Part shown: one piece after another, positions 1-8,769 of the stretch
Position numbering within the stretch: the first letter of the stretch is position 1
Layout of the letters: every line of letters begins with the position of its first letter
From: Clostridia bacterium
Lineage (GTDB): Bacteria; Bacillota; Clostridia; TANB77; CAG-508
DNA length: 62,134 nt
NCBI GenBank assembly: GCA_017404025.1
Contig: JAFRDD010000003.1
Coordinates: 1-62,134, forward strand
Reading direction: 5' to 3'
Translations under genes and position numbers: made by a program
Notes under the pieces: generated by a model
Told to the model about the DNA's origin: nothing
Databases searched by the model: none
The model's input: the letters and a program-made list of their open reading frames with translations, nothing else

Positions 1-368
1 ATAATCCTACTGGAAATTATTGCCAATTTCTAATAGGTTATTTTCTGTGTTTATTTTTCTTTTCTTACTAACCCTAAACTATATTTATTTATTAATTTTA
101 TGTTACTTCATTTTTATAATTTAGTTTCGCAATTATCTAAACTATTAAAAATTTGTTTTTTCTTTTAATTCCACAATGATAATCTCTATTATTCAATATT
201 CACTTATTATATTGTAACAAATTTCTGCAGCAAAGTCAATTTATGTAAATCAATTTATTATATTTTAAATTTATACATTTTTTTTTATTTTTTTCAAAAA
301 AATACTTGAACATTGTAAAATTTAATATTATAATTAATGAAGCAAAAGATAAATTAAGGAGATTTATA

Positions 369-845
369 ATGGAATTGATAAGAAATATTTTTTTTAATAC
401 AGATAAATTAGTTGAAAATGCTAAAGTAAAAATATCTTACACTGGTAAGTTTTTTCAAGATGGTTCTGAACATGTAAGTATACATTATGGTTTTGGAACA
501 AATTGGGATAATATTAATGATATAGTAATGGAAAAAACAGAGTTAGGATATCAAGCAGAAGTTCAACTTTTAGAAGGTGAAACTTTTAATTTCTGTTTTA
601 AAAATGGAAATAATGATTGGGACAATAATGAAGGTTCTAATTATATCTTTCCATTAGAAAAAGTTTCTACAGAATTAATAGTATTAGAAGATGAACCTGT
701 TTCTTTAGGTTCTGCTCACAAATTAAGAAAATCTTATTTATGGAGCAAAAAAATTCGTTTAGCTGTATATAAAATAATAACTTATCTTCCACGAATTATA
801 TCTGGAAATTATAAAAGAAAATTAAATGGAAATGAAATAAATTAA
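369..845 (+). CDS. Carbohydrate-binding module protein (CBM25/53-like)
   Basis: 158 residues, starting at the ATG preceded by AAGGAG (356-361, 7-nt gap); an upstream in-frame ATG at 306 has no ribosome binding site. The first 100 residues look like a starch-type carbohydrate-binding domain: a YTGKFF strand, then NWDN, and a late DWDNNEGSNY segment, the aromatic/Asn-rich pattern typical of CBM25/53. The last 50 residues are basic and hydrophobic (SYLWSKKIRL...), possibly membrane-associating. There is no signal peptide and no catalytic domain. Family knowledge suggests glycogen or starch binding; the function of the free-standing domain is inferred. It is chromosomal, left of the ICE. Confidence 0.6.
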   Translation: MELIRNIFFNTDKLVENAKVKISYTGKFFQDGSEHVSIHYGFGTNWDNINDIVMEKTELGYQAEVQLLEGETFNFCFKNGNNDWDNNEGSNYIFPLEKVSTELIVLEDEPVSLGSAHKLRKSYLWSKKIRLAVYKIITYLPRIISGNYKRKLNGNEIN

Positions 846-850
846 AAAAA

Positions 851-876
851 ATTGAGCATTTGCTCAATTTTTTTAT
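851..876 (+). terminator. Rho-independent terminator
   Basis: Perfect 8-bp stem ATTGAGCA/TGCTCAAT with a 2-nt loop followed by a T-run, 6 nt after the CBM gene stop. The A-run on the other side means it could also end minus-strand transcription coming from the SDR gene. Confidence 0.85.
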
Positions 877-941
877 TAGAATTTTTCATTAGGGACGGTC
901 CTTTTTGAAAATTCACTTAATTTTAAATAAAAATTTGCAAC

Positions 942-1667
942 CTATTCCCATCCTCCATTAATACCTATAATTTGACCTGTAGTATACATATCATCAACTA
1001 ACCAATTCACACATCTTGAAATATCTTCAGGTAATCCTATTTTTTCTAATGGAATATCTTTTTCTAATTCTTTTAATTCTATTTCAGAAATATGTTTATT
1101 CATATCTGTATCGATAATACCTGGAGCTATTGAATTTACCCTAATATTCGAAGGTCCTAATTCCTTAGCTAATGCTTTAGTTAGTCCATTCATTCCTGCT
1201 TTTGAAACTGAATAAATAACTTCTAAAGAAGCCCCTACTTGCCCCCATATTGACGAAATATTTATAATGCAGCCTGATTTATTATGAATCATATTAGGTA
1301 TTACTTCTTGAGACATCACAAATGCTGAATATAAATTTGTATTGATTACTCTATTCCAATCTTCATCTGATTCTTCTGTAAACAATTTATATTCTGATAT
1401 TCCGGCATTATTAATAAGTATATCAATATTATTATATTTTTTTAATGTATATTTAACTAACTCTTTACATTCTTCTCTTCTAGAAACATCTGCTTTAAAT
1501 ATGTCTATCTCAATCCCTTCATTTTTCAATGTTTCTTTTAATTTTTTTGCATTTTCTTCAGATTTATTGTAATTAGCAATAACTTTAATTCCTTTTACTG
1601 CTAAATTTTTTGCTATCTCTCTTCCTATTCCTCTTGATGCTCCTGTAACTATAGCAACTTTTGGCAT
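942..1667 (-). CDS. Short-chain dehydrogenase/reductase (FabG family)
   Basis: 241 residues, full length for a classical SDR. Visible motifs: the nucleotide-binding TGASRGIG near residues 8-15, NNAG at 86-89, the catalytic Ser around 138 (ISS) and Tyr152/Lys156 (YSVSK). The family reduces carbonyl groups with NAD(P)H; FabG itself makes 3-hydroxyacyl-ACP in fatty acid synthesis, and a close relative (YmfI) reduces the 5-aminopentanone modification on EF-P. The sequence alone does not separate these. AGGAGG lies just upstream of the ATG. It is a single chromosomal gene directly beside the ICE left end, with no fab genes near, so a role other than fatty acid synthesis is possible. Confidence 0.85.
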   Translation of the reverse strand: MPKVAIVTGASRGIGREIAKNLAVKGIKVIANYNKSEENAKKLKETLKNEGIEIDIFKADVSRREECKELVKYTLKKYNNIDILINNAGISEYKLFTEESDEDWNRVINTNLYSAFVMSQEVIPNMIHNKSGCIINISSIWGQVGASLEVIYSVSKAGMNGLTKALAKELGPSNIRVNSIAPGIIDTDMNKHISEIELKELEKDIPLEKIGLPEDISRCVNWLVDDMYTTGQIIGINGGWE

Positions 1668-1691
1668 ATATTTCCTCCTATAAAAAATTAT

Positions 1692-1729
1692 TAAAAAAGC
1701 CAGTAATTAAGCATATTGCAAAACTACTG
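1692..1729 (-). terminator. Terminator originally downstream of tRNA-Thr
   Basis: On the minus strand CAGTAGTT pairs with AATTACTG (one G-U pair), followed by GCTTTTTT. A related but diverged hairpin follows the intact tRNA-Thr at 52472-52508. The left copy is therefore the host's own tRNA terminator, separated from its tRNA by the ICE, while the right copy came with the element. Confidence 0.65.
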
Positions 1730-1783
1730 ACCTTATATGGAGCCACTTCTCAGATTCGAACTGAGGACCCCCGCATTACAAGT
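1724..1783. repeat. attL: 60-bp direct repeat with tRNA-Thr 3' end
   Basis: Identical over 60 bp to 52503-52562. Positions 1738-1783 copy the last 46 nt of the tRNA-Thr gene (CCA end, T arm, variable loop, 3' half of the anticodon arm). To the right the sequence departs from the tRNA (CGGCTCT instead of GCGATGC), so this is the element-chromosome junction left by tyrosine-recombinase integration into the tRNA 3' end. Crossover happened somewhere inside the 60 bp. Confidence 0.95.
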
Positions 1784-2060
1784 CGGCTCTATAACTTAAT
1801 TTCTTGATTTTATAAAACACTTAATTTTAGCTGATTATACCATTTTTTTACTTGTTTTTCAATGGTTTTAAGGGAAAAATAAAAATTTATTATGAATTAA
1901 AATAAATTAATAGACGTTAATTTAAAGTATTAAAAATTGTATTTTAGGGGAAATTTCTGGGGGAATAAAATATTAATTTTTTATTAAATTTTCTTAATAT
2001 AAAATTATAAAATAGTGCTAATTATATTAGTGCTATTTTTTTAGATTGGAGATGATGATA
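1784..2060. other. ICE left-end noncoding region
   Basis: 277 bp between attL and the first small gene. It contains no convincing reading frame. Two G-rich tracts in an otherwise A/T sequence (TTAGGGGAAA and TCTGGGGGAATAA, about 1944-1967) resemble the TGGGGGA repeats at the right end of the element (about 52376-52408) and could be integrase or excisionase arm sites. Confidence 0.4.
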
Positions 2061-2180
2061 ATGATTCAATTCATAGTTGGTTTAATTATTGGAGCTTGTG
2101 TTAGTTTATTTCTATATGCTTGTATTCTAATGGGAAAAATTGAGGATGAATACAATTATGATGGTGATAAGCATGAATGA
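2061..2180 (+). CDS. Small membrane protein, DUF3789-like
   Basis: 39 residues: one hydrophobic helix (IQFIVGLIIGACVSLFLYAC) then a short acidic tail. The ATG at 2061 follows GGAG at 2048-2051; two ATGs just upstream are in the same frame. Such single-helix proteins with a GLIIGA...G pattern are common near the start of Gram-positive ICE transfer operons (DUF3789). The stop overlaps the start of the next gene (ATGAATGA), so they are probably translationally coupled. Function unknown. Confidence 0.6.
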   Translation: MIQFIVGLIIGACVSLFLYACILMGKIEDEYNYDGDKHE

Positions 2181-2874
2181 AGAAAATCAAGTTAGTTACT
2201 ATGCTATTATACCTGCAACAATTAGATATAATAAAGATTTAAAACCTGCTGAAAAACTCCTCTATGGAGAAATAACAGCACTCGCTAATAAAAATGGATT
2301 TTGTTATGCAAAAAATAGGTATTTTGCTGATTTATATAATGTAACAATTCATACAGTATCTCAATGGATTTCACATTTAGAAAAGTTAGGTTTTTTGATG
2401 ATAGAATTAATAAAAAATAGTAAAAATCAAATAACAGAACGAAAAATTTATATAAAAGATACACCCTATGTACAAAAAAATACATACCCCTATGTATTAA
2501 TAGATACATACCCTATGTATAAAAAAGTACAGTATAATAATATAAAATATAATAACATTGATTTTATTTTTAATTTAATAATAGAAAAAAGCAATCAGGT
2601 TCCAATTGATTTTTATAAAATATTAAATCAGTTGGAATTTTTATATACCAAAGAAATGTTATCTATTATGCAAGAAGATAAAACTCAAATGATTAAAAAT
2701 ATTATTTATATTTTATATGACATTTTTATAAGTCCATTTAATTATATTTTAAACAATGTTGATCGACAGACAATTTTAAATTTATATTTATTAGCAAAAG
2801 ATTATTCTCCTGACGATTTAATTGCTTATTGTAAAAAATCAATTATCAATAAATATACAAATGGCAATGTTTAA
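2173..2874 (+). CDS. Winged-helix (HTH_36-type) protein of the transfer operon
   Basis: 233 residues from the ATG inside ATGAATGAAG; an upstream in-frame ATG at 2140 lies within the previous gene. Residues about 8-80 (YYAIIPATIRYNKDL...) match the HTH_36 winged-helix domain found in replication initiators and conjugative regulators. The middle contains a repetitive TYPYVLIDTYPMYK stretch and the C-terminal 100 residues are helical and of unknown function. As first large gene of the T4SS operon it may regulate transfer or start ICE replication; this is inference. Confidence 0.6.
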   Translation: MNEENQVSYYAIIPATIRYNKDLKPAEKLLYGEITALANKNGFCYAKNRYFADLYNVTIHTVSQWISHLEKLGFLMIELIKNSKNQITERKIYIKDTPYVQKNTYPYVLIDTYPMYKKVQYNNIKYNNIDFIFNLIIEKSNQVPIDFYKILNQLEFLYTKEMLSIMQEDKTQMIKNIIYILYDIFISPFNYILNNVDRQTILNLYLLAKDYSPDDLIAYCKKSIINKYTNGNV

Positions 2875-2886
2875 GGAGTTGGTTAT

Positions 2887-3132
2887 ATGATAGAAAATTT
2901 AGATAATTTTGAAAATATACTATCTAACATCTTTTTAGTAGGATTTAAGGTAATAGTAATAATACTCACTATATTGCTGTTTTTATCTTTAATTATCCTA
3001 GCAATTGGATGCTTGATTAAATCACAAAAGATAAAATCAAAATTTTTAATTGTAGCACCTAGTCTTTTAATAGGTCTCGCTTTATTTTTAGCCCTTCCCT
3101 ATTTTCTGGTGCAATTTAAAAATATGATGTAA
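2887..3132 (+). CDS. Small two-helix membrane protein
   Basis: 81 residues with two long hydrophobic segments (about 17-45 and 54-75) separated by a short basic loop (KSQKIKSK). It sits between the winged-helix gene and the VirB2-like pilin gene, with its own AAGGAG site. No family recognised; the position suggests a membrane component of the transfer channel. Confidence 0.6.
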   Translation: MIENLDNFENILSNIFLVGFKVIVIILTILLFLSLIILAIGCLIKSQKIKSKFLIVAPSLLIGLALFLALPYFLVQFKNMM

Positions 3133-3160
3133 TAAAAAATTTATAAGGAGTTGATTATTT

Positions 3161-3541
3161 ATGAAAAAAATAAGAAATTTAAAACTAATTAAAAAAATAT
3201 CTGCTATTGGAACATCTATATCTGTAATTGCAATAACTGCAAATTCAAGTTTTGCTGCTGAAGGAATTGGAACAGCAGAAGTAACAACTGCAACTGATAA
3301 TATAAAAAGAGTTATAACATCAATAGCAATGCCACTTGGTGGAGTTTTAATCTTTGCAAGTATAGTAATTGCAGCAATAAAAATGATTGCAAATGCAAAT
3401 AACCCTCAAAAAAGAGCTGAAAGTATTGGAAGTCTTGCTTGGATTTGCGGTGGTGGAGTTATTTTAGGAGCTTCACTTATAATTGCTGGAATTATTATTA
3501 ATATTTCTACAAACAGTACCGGAAGTCTTATAAATAGTTAG
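3161..3541 (+). CDS. TrbC/VirB2-like pilin-family protein
   Basis: 126 residues. A basic N-terminus and hydrophobic stretch ending in SSFAAEG looks like a signal peptide, followed by two membrane helices (about 46-68 and 84-112) joined by a polar, basic loop (NANNPQKRAES). This is the layout of VirB2/TrbC proteins in Gram-positive conjugation systems. The next genes are PrgI- and VirB4-like, the usual order. Function inferred: small integral component of the mating channel. Confidence 0.7.
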   Translation: MKKIRNLKLIKKISAIGTSISVIAITANSSFAAEGIGTAEVTTATDNIKRVITSIAMPLGGVLIFASIVIAAIKMIANANNPQKRAESIGSLAWICGGGVILGASLIIAGIIINISTNSTGSLINS

Positions 3542-3552
3542 GGGTGATAATT

Positions 3553-3843
3553 ATGCAAGTATTTAAAGTTCCCTATGATATGAAAAGAGAAGAAAAAATC
3601 TTTGGTGGTTATCTTAGTTTACGACAAGTAAGTTACTTATTGTTAGCAACCGTTCCTTTAGCATTATTTCCAACAGGATTACCACTTATAATTAAATTAT
3701 TGCTAGTAAGTACAATATCAACTTTCTTTGTACTATGTTGCTTTTTAAAAATTGGTGAGCAGAACTTTGATAAGTTCTTTTTTTTCGCCATTAAATACTT
3801 ATTTCGTAAAAAGGTATATGTGTATTCTAGGAGGTGTAATTGA
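3553..3843 (+). CDS. PrgI family (VirB3-like) membrane protein
   Basis: 96 residues from the ATG after AGGGGTGAT; an in-frame GTG at 3544 overlaps that ribosome binding site. It has the PrgI/VirB3 layout: N-terminal VPYDMKREEKIFGGYLSLRQ, two adjacent membrane helices, then a positively charged end (FRKKVYVYSRR). VirB3-type proteins bind the VirB4 ATPase at the membrane. Its stop overlaps the next ATG by one base. Confidence 0.75.
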   Translation: MQVFKVPYDMKREEKIFGGYLSLRQVSYLLLATVPLALFPTGLPLIIKLLLVSTISTFFVLCCFLKIGEQNFDKFFFFAIKYLFRKKVYVYSRRCN

Positions 3844-4598
3844 TGGTTATAATGATTTTATTTTTAGTTTTAAGCATATTAATGGTTGTAAGTACAGCAA
3901 TTTATTTAAACAAAAAGAAAAAACAACAGAAAAAGATTTTTAGCACTATACCCCATACCAAAGATAAAAACAAAAAGAAAAGTAATAAACAACTATCAGA
4001 TATTCTAGATATAAAAATAAAAGACGATATTATATGTCTAGGTAATAGATATTCAAAAGTATTAAGTCTAGGAAATATTGATTTTAACATGCTTTCTGAA
4101 AATGAGCAAACATCAATAGAAAATAGTTTAATGAAAACAGCAAAAGCAATAACCTATCCAATTCAATTTTTTAGTACAACAGAGTTTATTGATACTACTA
4201 AAATAATAGACTTAATGAAATCAAATAAAACAAGAAATCCTAAAGTACAAGACTATAAAAAACATCTAATTAAATATCTGCAATGCTTAATGGAAAATAG
4301 ATCTATTTCTGTTGTTAAAAATTATGCAATAGTTTCATATGACGGACTATATGAAAATGCAGAACAAGAATTAAATGGCTATATATCAACATTTAAGGCA
4401 AATATTGCAAATGCAAAAGTAGAATGTGAGGTTTTAAATGAAGATTCTTTGTATGATTTGATTTATAGAGAACTAAACAAAAACTCTGCATTAGCAATAA
4501 GTATGTTAAAAAAAGGTGGTGAAAAGCTATATGTTGGCAAAGAACAAGAAGATACCAAAGAAGAAAACACAGAAGCAGAAACAAAAGAAAAACAATAA
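3843..4598 (+). CDS. Membrane-anchored conjugation protein of unknown family
   Basis: 251 residues. One N-terminal membrane helix is followed by a strongly basic linker (KKKKQQKK) and a soluble domain of about 150 residues (from DDIICLGNRYSKV), then an acidic Glu/Lys tail. The soluble part resembles the N-terminal region that VirB4-type ATPases often carry. The gene overlaps the start of the VirB4-like gene by 68 bp, which suggests coupled translation and a physical partnership. Confidence 0.55.
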   Translation: MVIMILFLVLSILMVVSTAIYLNKKKKQQKKIFSTIPHTKDKNKKKSNKQLSDILDIKIKDDIICLGNRYSKVLSLGNIDFNMLSENEQTSIENSLMKTAKAITYPIQFFSTTEFIDTTKIIDLMKSNKTRNPKVQDYKKHLIKYLQCLMENRSISVVKNYAIVSYDGLYENAEQELNGYISTFKANIANAKVECEVLNEDSLYDLIYRELNKNSALAISMLKKGGEKLYVGKEQEDTKEENTEAETKEKQ

Positions 4599-6406
4599 AA
4601 TAAATAATAATGAAATTGATATTTTCAATAATGTACCTAATGTGCTAGACTTGGTAATGCCAGATGAATTGCAGGAAAAACGAGATTACTTAATTTTAGG
4701 TTATAACAAGTTTTCTAGAATATTCGTTATGACAATATTCCCTGAGGATACTTGGATTGGCTGGCTTGATAATTTATTTAAGCTAGGAAATATAAATATT
4801 TCTGTTAAGGTAGAACCGGCACCTGCAAGGACAATTGTCAATCAATTATCAAAAAAATATGCTCAAAGTTCTGCTGAATACCAAACTTATGAAAGACAAG
4901 GAAATATACTACACCTACCTGAACTTGAAACACAATTACACGATTTGAAATACCTAAGAAAACTAATACAGACCAATAATGATAAATTATATTTTGCAAC
5001 AATATTTGTATCACTAAATGCTGAAACACTAGAAGAATTAAACGAAAAAACAAAACTATTAGAAAATGAGTTTATAAAAAAAGGTACAATGATAAGAACA
5101 CTATCATTTAGACAAGTAGAAGGTCTTAAAACACTACTTCCAATTGGTGAACTCCCCATACCAAATTATGAAAGAAACATGATTACAGGTGGAATTGCAA
5201 CATTAATTCCTATATCTAACCCTAATTTATCTCATAATACCGGCATTTTTATAGGAAGAAATGCTTTTACAAATGCACCAGTATATATTGATACATTTAT
5301 TGGTCCACCCCAATTACCTAACCCACATGTATTTATTTGTGGTACAAGTGGTGGTGGAAAATCAGTAGCATTAAAACTATTAGCAGCAAGAAACATTGCA
5401 ACTACTGGCTGTGGAGCATTTTTTATAGATATTGAAGGAGAATACACAAACCTTACAAAAATGCTGGGTGGAAATGTAATAAAAATCTCACAAGGTGAAA
5501 GTGCTGGGCTAAATCCGTTTGATTTGGAGCCTGACTTTAAAGGAAATAAACAGTATCTAAATATAGATGACAAAGTTGCTGAAATAAGGTCTTTGATTTC
5601 CACGATTTGTAGGAATAAACAGGCAAGGGAAATCGATGCCGAAGAATATGCTGAAATAGAAGTTGTAGTTAAACAATTATATGCAGAAAAACGGCATTAC
5701 CACAGATGTAAATTCACTTTTTCTTAAAAAAGGTGGAAAACTTGATAATGGAAAATATGTTATCGGAAAAATAAAAAAGAAAATGCCTACACTCTCAGAT
5801 TTTTATAATAAGTTAAATGAAAATGGTAATTGCACAACACTTGCAAAAATTTTACAACCATTTCTGAAAGGTAATTCTTTAGGACTTTTTGATTGTGAAA
5901 GTATTATAAATTCTGACACAGAAATTATATGTTTTGATATGAGTGAGATTAAGGATGAATTTACAAAATTATATGCATCTTTTGTTGTTCTTTCTTGGGG
6001 TTGGCAAAAGTTTATCCTAAAAAATAGAAATAAAAAGAAAATAATTGTATGTGATGAAGCGTGGCTTTTCCTGAAATATAAAGAATCGGCTGACTTTTTA
6101 GTAAATGTCGCTCGTAGAGGTAGAAAATTCAATACCCCACTGTACATAGGGAGTCAATTTATAGATGAGTTCCTTCGGTAGTGATGAACGGAAAAGCAAT
6201 AATAAATATTTGCTCAACCAAATATTTATTTAAACAATCGCCTGGCTCTGTTGATGATGTAATAAAATTCTTTAATTTAGCAGAACGGAACAAAATCATT
6301 TTTAACAAATACAAGTCCAGGTTCATGTGTACTTAGCTTAAATAATAGTGTAACAGCTATTCAATTTATTGTTACAGACTTTGAAAAAGACTATGTATTT
6401 ACTTAG
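4531..6406 (+). CDS. VirB4/TraE-like conjugation ATPase, frame broken at four CGGN sites
   Basis: Read as one gene it encodes 623 residues, the normal size of a Gram-positive VirB4-like ATPase, the motor of the transfer channel. The raw frame breaks at 5692, 6176, 6189 and 6286. At each place the sequence is CGGN, and ignoring the C restores the frame with glycine (EKGITTD, FLGSDEGKAIIN, AEGTKSFL). Walker A is GTSGGGKS near residue 271 and Walker B is IIVCDEAW near 506. After the last site the frame runs 39 codons to TAG with typical VirB4 C-terminal sequence (SPGSCVLSL). The start is taken as ATG 4531; GTG 4516 is possible. If CGGN is not recoded, this is a pseudogene. See findings. Confidence 0.8.
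5692..5695 (+). other. CGGN frame-break site 1 (CGGC, virB4-like)
   Basis: 387 intact codons precede C5692. Skipping it gives GAA AAA GGC ATT ACC (E-K-G-I-T) and 161 further open codons. Reading CGG as a triplet ends the protein 12 codons later. Confidence 0.8.
6176..6179 (+). other. CGGN frame-break site 2 (CGGT, virB4-like)
   Basis: Skipping C6176 gives TTC CTT GGT AGT GAT GAA (F-L-G-S-D-E). As a triplet the CGG is followed immediately by TAG. Confidence 0.8.
6189..6192 (+). other. CGGN frame-break site 3 (CGGA, virB4-like)
   Basis: Only four codons after site 2. Skipping C6189 gives GAA GGA AAA GCA (E-G-K-A), continuing into INICSTKYLFKQ, a typical VirB4 C-terminal segment. Confidence 0.8.
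6286..6289 (+). other. CGGN frame-break site 4 (CGGA, virB4-like)
   Basis: 32 codons after site 3. Skipping C6286 gives GCA GAA GGA ACA AAA TCA (A-E-G-T-K-S) and an open frame to TAG 6404-6406. Confidence 0.8.
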
Positions 6407-6419
6407 GAGGTGCATCATA

Positions 6420-8039
6420 TTGAATAGAATAATTAAAAAAATTATGAAAGCAGTCTTAATATTGACTGTTATTTTTATGCTTATATGTAATATTTCTTAT
6501 GGAGCAGATAATATACAAATAGACTATACTTCACCAACTGGCAATAAATATACTGAAAGAATTTTAAAAAATGAAATAACTATGGAAGAATATTTTTCAC
6601 TAAGAGATAAAGAAAAAGAAGAATTTGCAAAAGGTTATGAAGAGGCCAAAGAAAAGGCTGGCAAAGTAATTGAAATGTTTATGAATAGAGATAAATTCAA
6701 AAATCAAGTTAAAAAAGAAGGTGGTTCATTTTTTGAGCGTATTATTGCTGAATGTATTGCTGGAATTGCGCAGGCAGTTTTTGATTTCTGTTCAAGCGAT
6801 ATTACAAATGTTGGTTTCAAAAACTATGATCAATTAATTTTTAATAAAGGTATTTCTGACGAATCATTATCCCCTTTTTCTCAAGAATTGTGGAATAAAA
6901 CAATGCAATGGTATTCTGTATTTGCAATAATTGCTGGAATATTGATATTTATCGCTGTTATAATTCTTGCATTTAAAATGTTATCTGCAGGAGTAAATCC
7001 AGCAAGGCGAAATGATGTAAAAGATAGTTTTATGCGATTGGGTTTTGGAACATTAGCAATAGCACTGGCTCCTTTATTTATTCGAGTATTAATATATCTA
7101 AACAATAGCTTAGTAAATATGTTAGTTGGCTCCGCTCAAGGCTCATTAGAGAATAGTCTAGGTGAAAATATGATAAGTTCAATATTAACTGGAAACCCTA
7201 TTGCAACAGCTTTAGTAATAGCTTTATTTGTTTATTTGTATATCAAAATAAATATTAAGTTTATTGTTAGACAATTTACAATTATTATATTTACAATATT
7301 TACACCTGTTGCTGCAGGACTATGGATAATAAACAGAAATACAACAGCAGTAGCAATATGGGCTGGTCAAATATTTATAAATATATTTATGCAGTTTATA
7401 TACTGCTTTTTATTTATGGTTTATATGGCATTTTTACCAAGTACAGGTGGATGGGCTATTGCAATTATATGGGCTATGATGATTTTGCCTTTAGCAGATA
7501 CATTACAAAATTGTTTACAAAATCTAACTTCAAGAATCGCTGGGCTTGATAATGAACAAGTTACAAGTCGTGGAATTGGCTTAGGTGCAACCATTGGCTA
7601 TGGGTTATCTGCTATTGCACAACAATTTAAAACACCTGCAACTAGCAATTATGGAAGTAGCAATTCAAATGACACTAATTCAAATGGAAGTGGTTTCTTT
7701 AGTAGGGTTAAGAATGTTATAAATCCAACTATGAATTTATCTCCTGAAAAGGACTATAACGGAAATACAAATCCTATTAGAAATGTAATAAATGAAAAAT
7801 CAAATATTTCAAACAATTCAAATTCAAGTCAACATTCAAATATTAGTAGTAAAGTAGGAACAGCTTTAAAAACAACTGCCAAAGTTGGTGGTGCATATCT
7901 TGGTATAGGTGCGACGATGGCAGGAGATAATCAATTTATAAAAAATCCTTATGCTAACAATAATAGAAATCGAAATAATGCACAAACAGCCGAACATATA
8001 ACAAATTCTAATTTGCAAGAAGGTGCTGATAATGAGTAG
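6420..8039 (+). CDS. VirB6/TrbL-like polytopic membrane protein
   Basis: 539 residues from the TTG that follows AGGAGG (6405-6410, 9-nt gap). A signal-like N-terminus ending in SYGADN is followed by a charged extracellular region, then about seven membrane helices between roughly residues 160 and 375. The polar Asn/Ser-rich tail (SSNSNDTNSNGSG) is probably a flexible cytoplasmic or surface end. The layout matches VirB6/TrbL channel proteins of Gram-positive T4SS. It lies between the VirB4-like gene and the M23 hydrolase, the usual order, and overlaps the latter by 8 bp. Confidence 0.75.
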   Translation: MNRIIKKIMKAVLILTVIFMLICNISYGADNIQIDYTSPTGNKYTERILKNEITMEEYFSLRDKEKEEFAKGYEEAKEKAGKVIEMFMNRDKFKNQVKKEGGSFFERIIAECIAGIAQAVFDFCSSDITNVGFKNYDQLIFNKGISDESLSPFSQELWNKTMQWYSVFAIIAGILIFIAVIILAFKMLSAGVNPARRNDVKDSFMRLGFGTLAIALAPLFIRVLIYLNNSLVNMLVGSAQGSLENSLGENMISSILTGNPIATALVIALFVYLYIKINIKFIVRQFTIIIFTIFTPVAAGLWIINRNTTAVAIWAGQIFINIFMQFIYCFLFMVYMAFLPSTGGWAIAIIWAMMILPLADTLQNCLQNLTSRIAGLDNEQVTSRGIGLGATIGYGLSAIAQQFKTPATSNYGSSNSNDTNSNGSGFFSRVKNVINPTMNLSPEKDYNGNTNPIRNVINEKSNISNNSNSSQHSNISSKVGTALKTTAKVGGAYLGIGATMAGDNQFIKNPYANNNRNRNNAQTAEHITNSNLQEGADNE

Positions 8040-8767
8040 AAAAAAGAAAAATCAGTTTTTACATATTGTCAAAAAAACAGTTGTAACAGCAATAACACCA
8101 TTTATACCATTTATTATATTTGCATTTGCTATACTATTTATTCTATCAACTATTATAGATTTTTTTGCAGGTCTATTTAATTCATATGGAATGACTGAAT
8201 ATGACCAAGAAAGACTTAAGAAATATATGAGAGAAGATTTATATATTAGTGAACAACAAGTTGAAACTGAAATAAAAGATATTTCAGAATTAGCACAAGA
8301 TTTTTCTGTTGATTATAACAATGATAATCCTGCAATTACTGATACAAATAGTCCAATTTCAAAGAATATGTTTACATGGCCAATACCTGGATATACAACT
8401 ATTACTTCTCACTATGGAATGAGAGTACATCCAATAACACGGTCAATATAAATTACATACTGGAACAGATATAAGTGCTCCAACAGGTGCAAATTTTGTG
8501 GCTATGGCTGATGGAGTGGTAGAACAAGCATATTACAATACAGCATATGGTAATATGGTTCTAATCAATCACGAAAATGGAGTTCAGACTTTATATGCGC
8601 ATGGATCTGAAATACTTGTAAAACAAAATGATAAGGTAAAACAAGGCACACCAGTATTGAAAGTTGGTTCAACTGGTTATTCAACAGGTCCTCACGCACA
8701 TTTTGAAATTAGAATAAATGGTGAATATACAAACCCAGAAGAATACTTTGATATAGGAGGTAATTAA
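8032..8767 (+). CDS. Membrane-anchored M23 peptidase (VirB1-like), one CGGN frame break
   Basis: 244 residues if C8440 is skipped. One N-terminal membrane helix (about 18-45) and a linker precede a complete LytM/M23 domain: HPITGQYKLHTGTDIS supplies the zinc His/Asp motif and GPHAHFEIR the C-terminal His pair. The conserved glycine in HPITG is the residue created by reading C-GGT as one unit; as a triplet, CGG leads to TAA three codons on. Zinc M23 enzymes cut peptidoglycan cross-bridges, here presumably to open the wall for the mating channel. Confidence 0.8.
8440..8443 (+). other. CGGN frame-break site 5 (CGGT, M23 peptidase)
   Basis: 136 codons precede C8440. Skipping it gives ATA ACA GGT CAA TAT AAA TTA CAT (I-T-G-Q-Y-K-L-H), the family's usual HPITG-x-Y-K-x-H sequence, and 108 further codons to TAA. 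Confidence 0.85.
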
Positions 8768-8769
8768 AA

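Noticed and set aside
1783-1787. CGG in the attL junction (AGTCGGCTCT) as another recoding site.
   Set aside because: It is where element sequence replaces the tRNA 5' half and is not coding.
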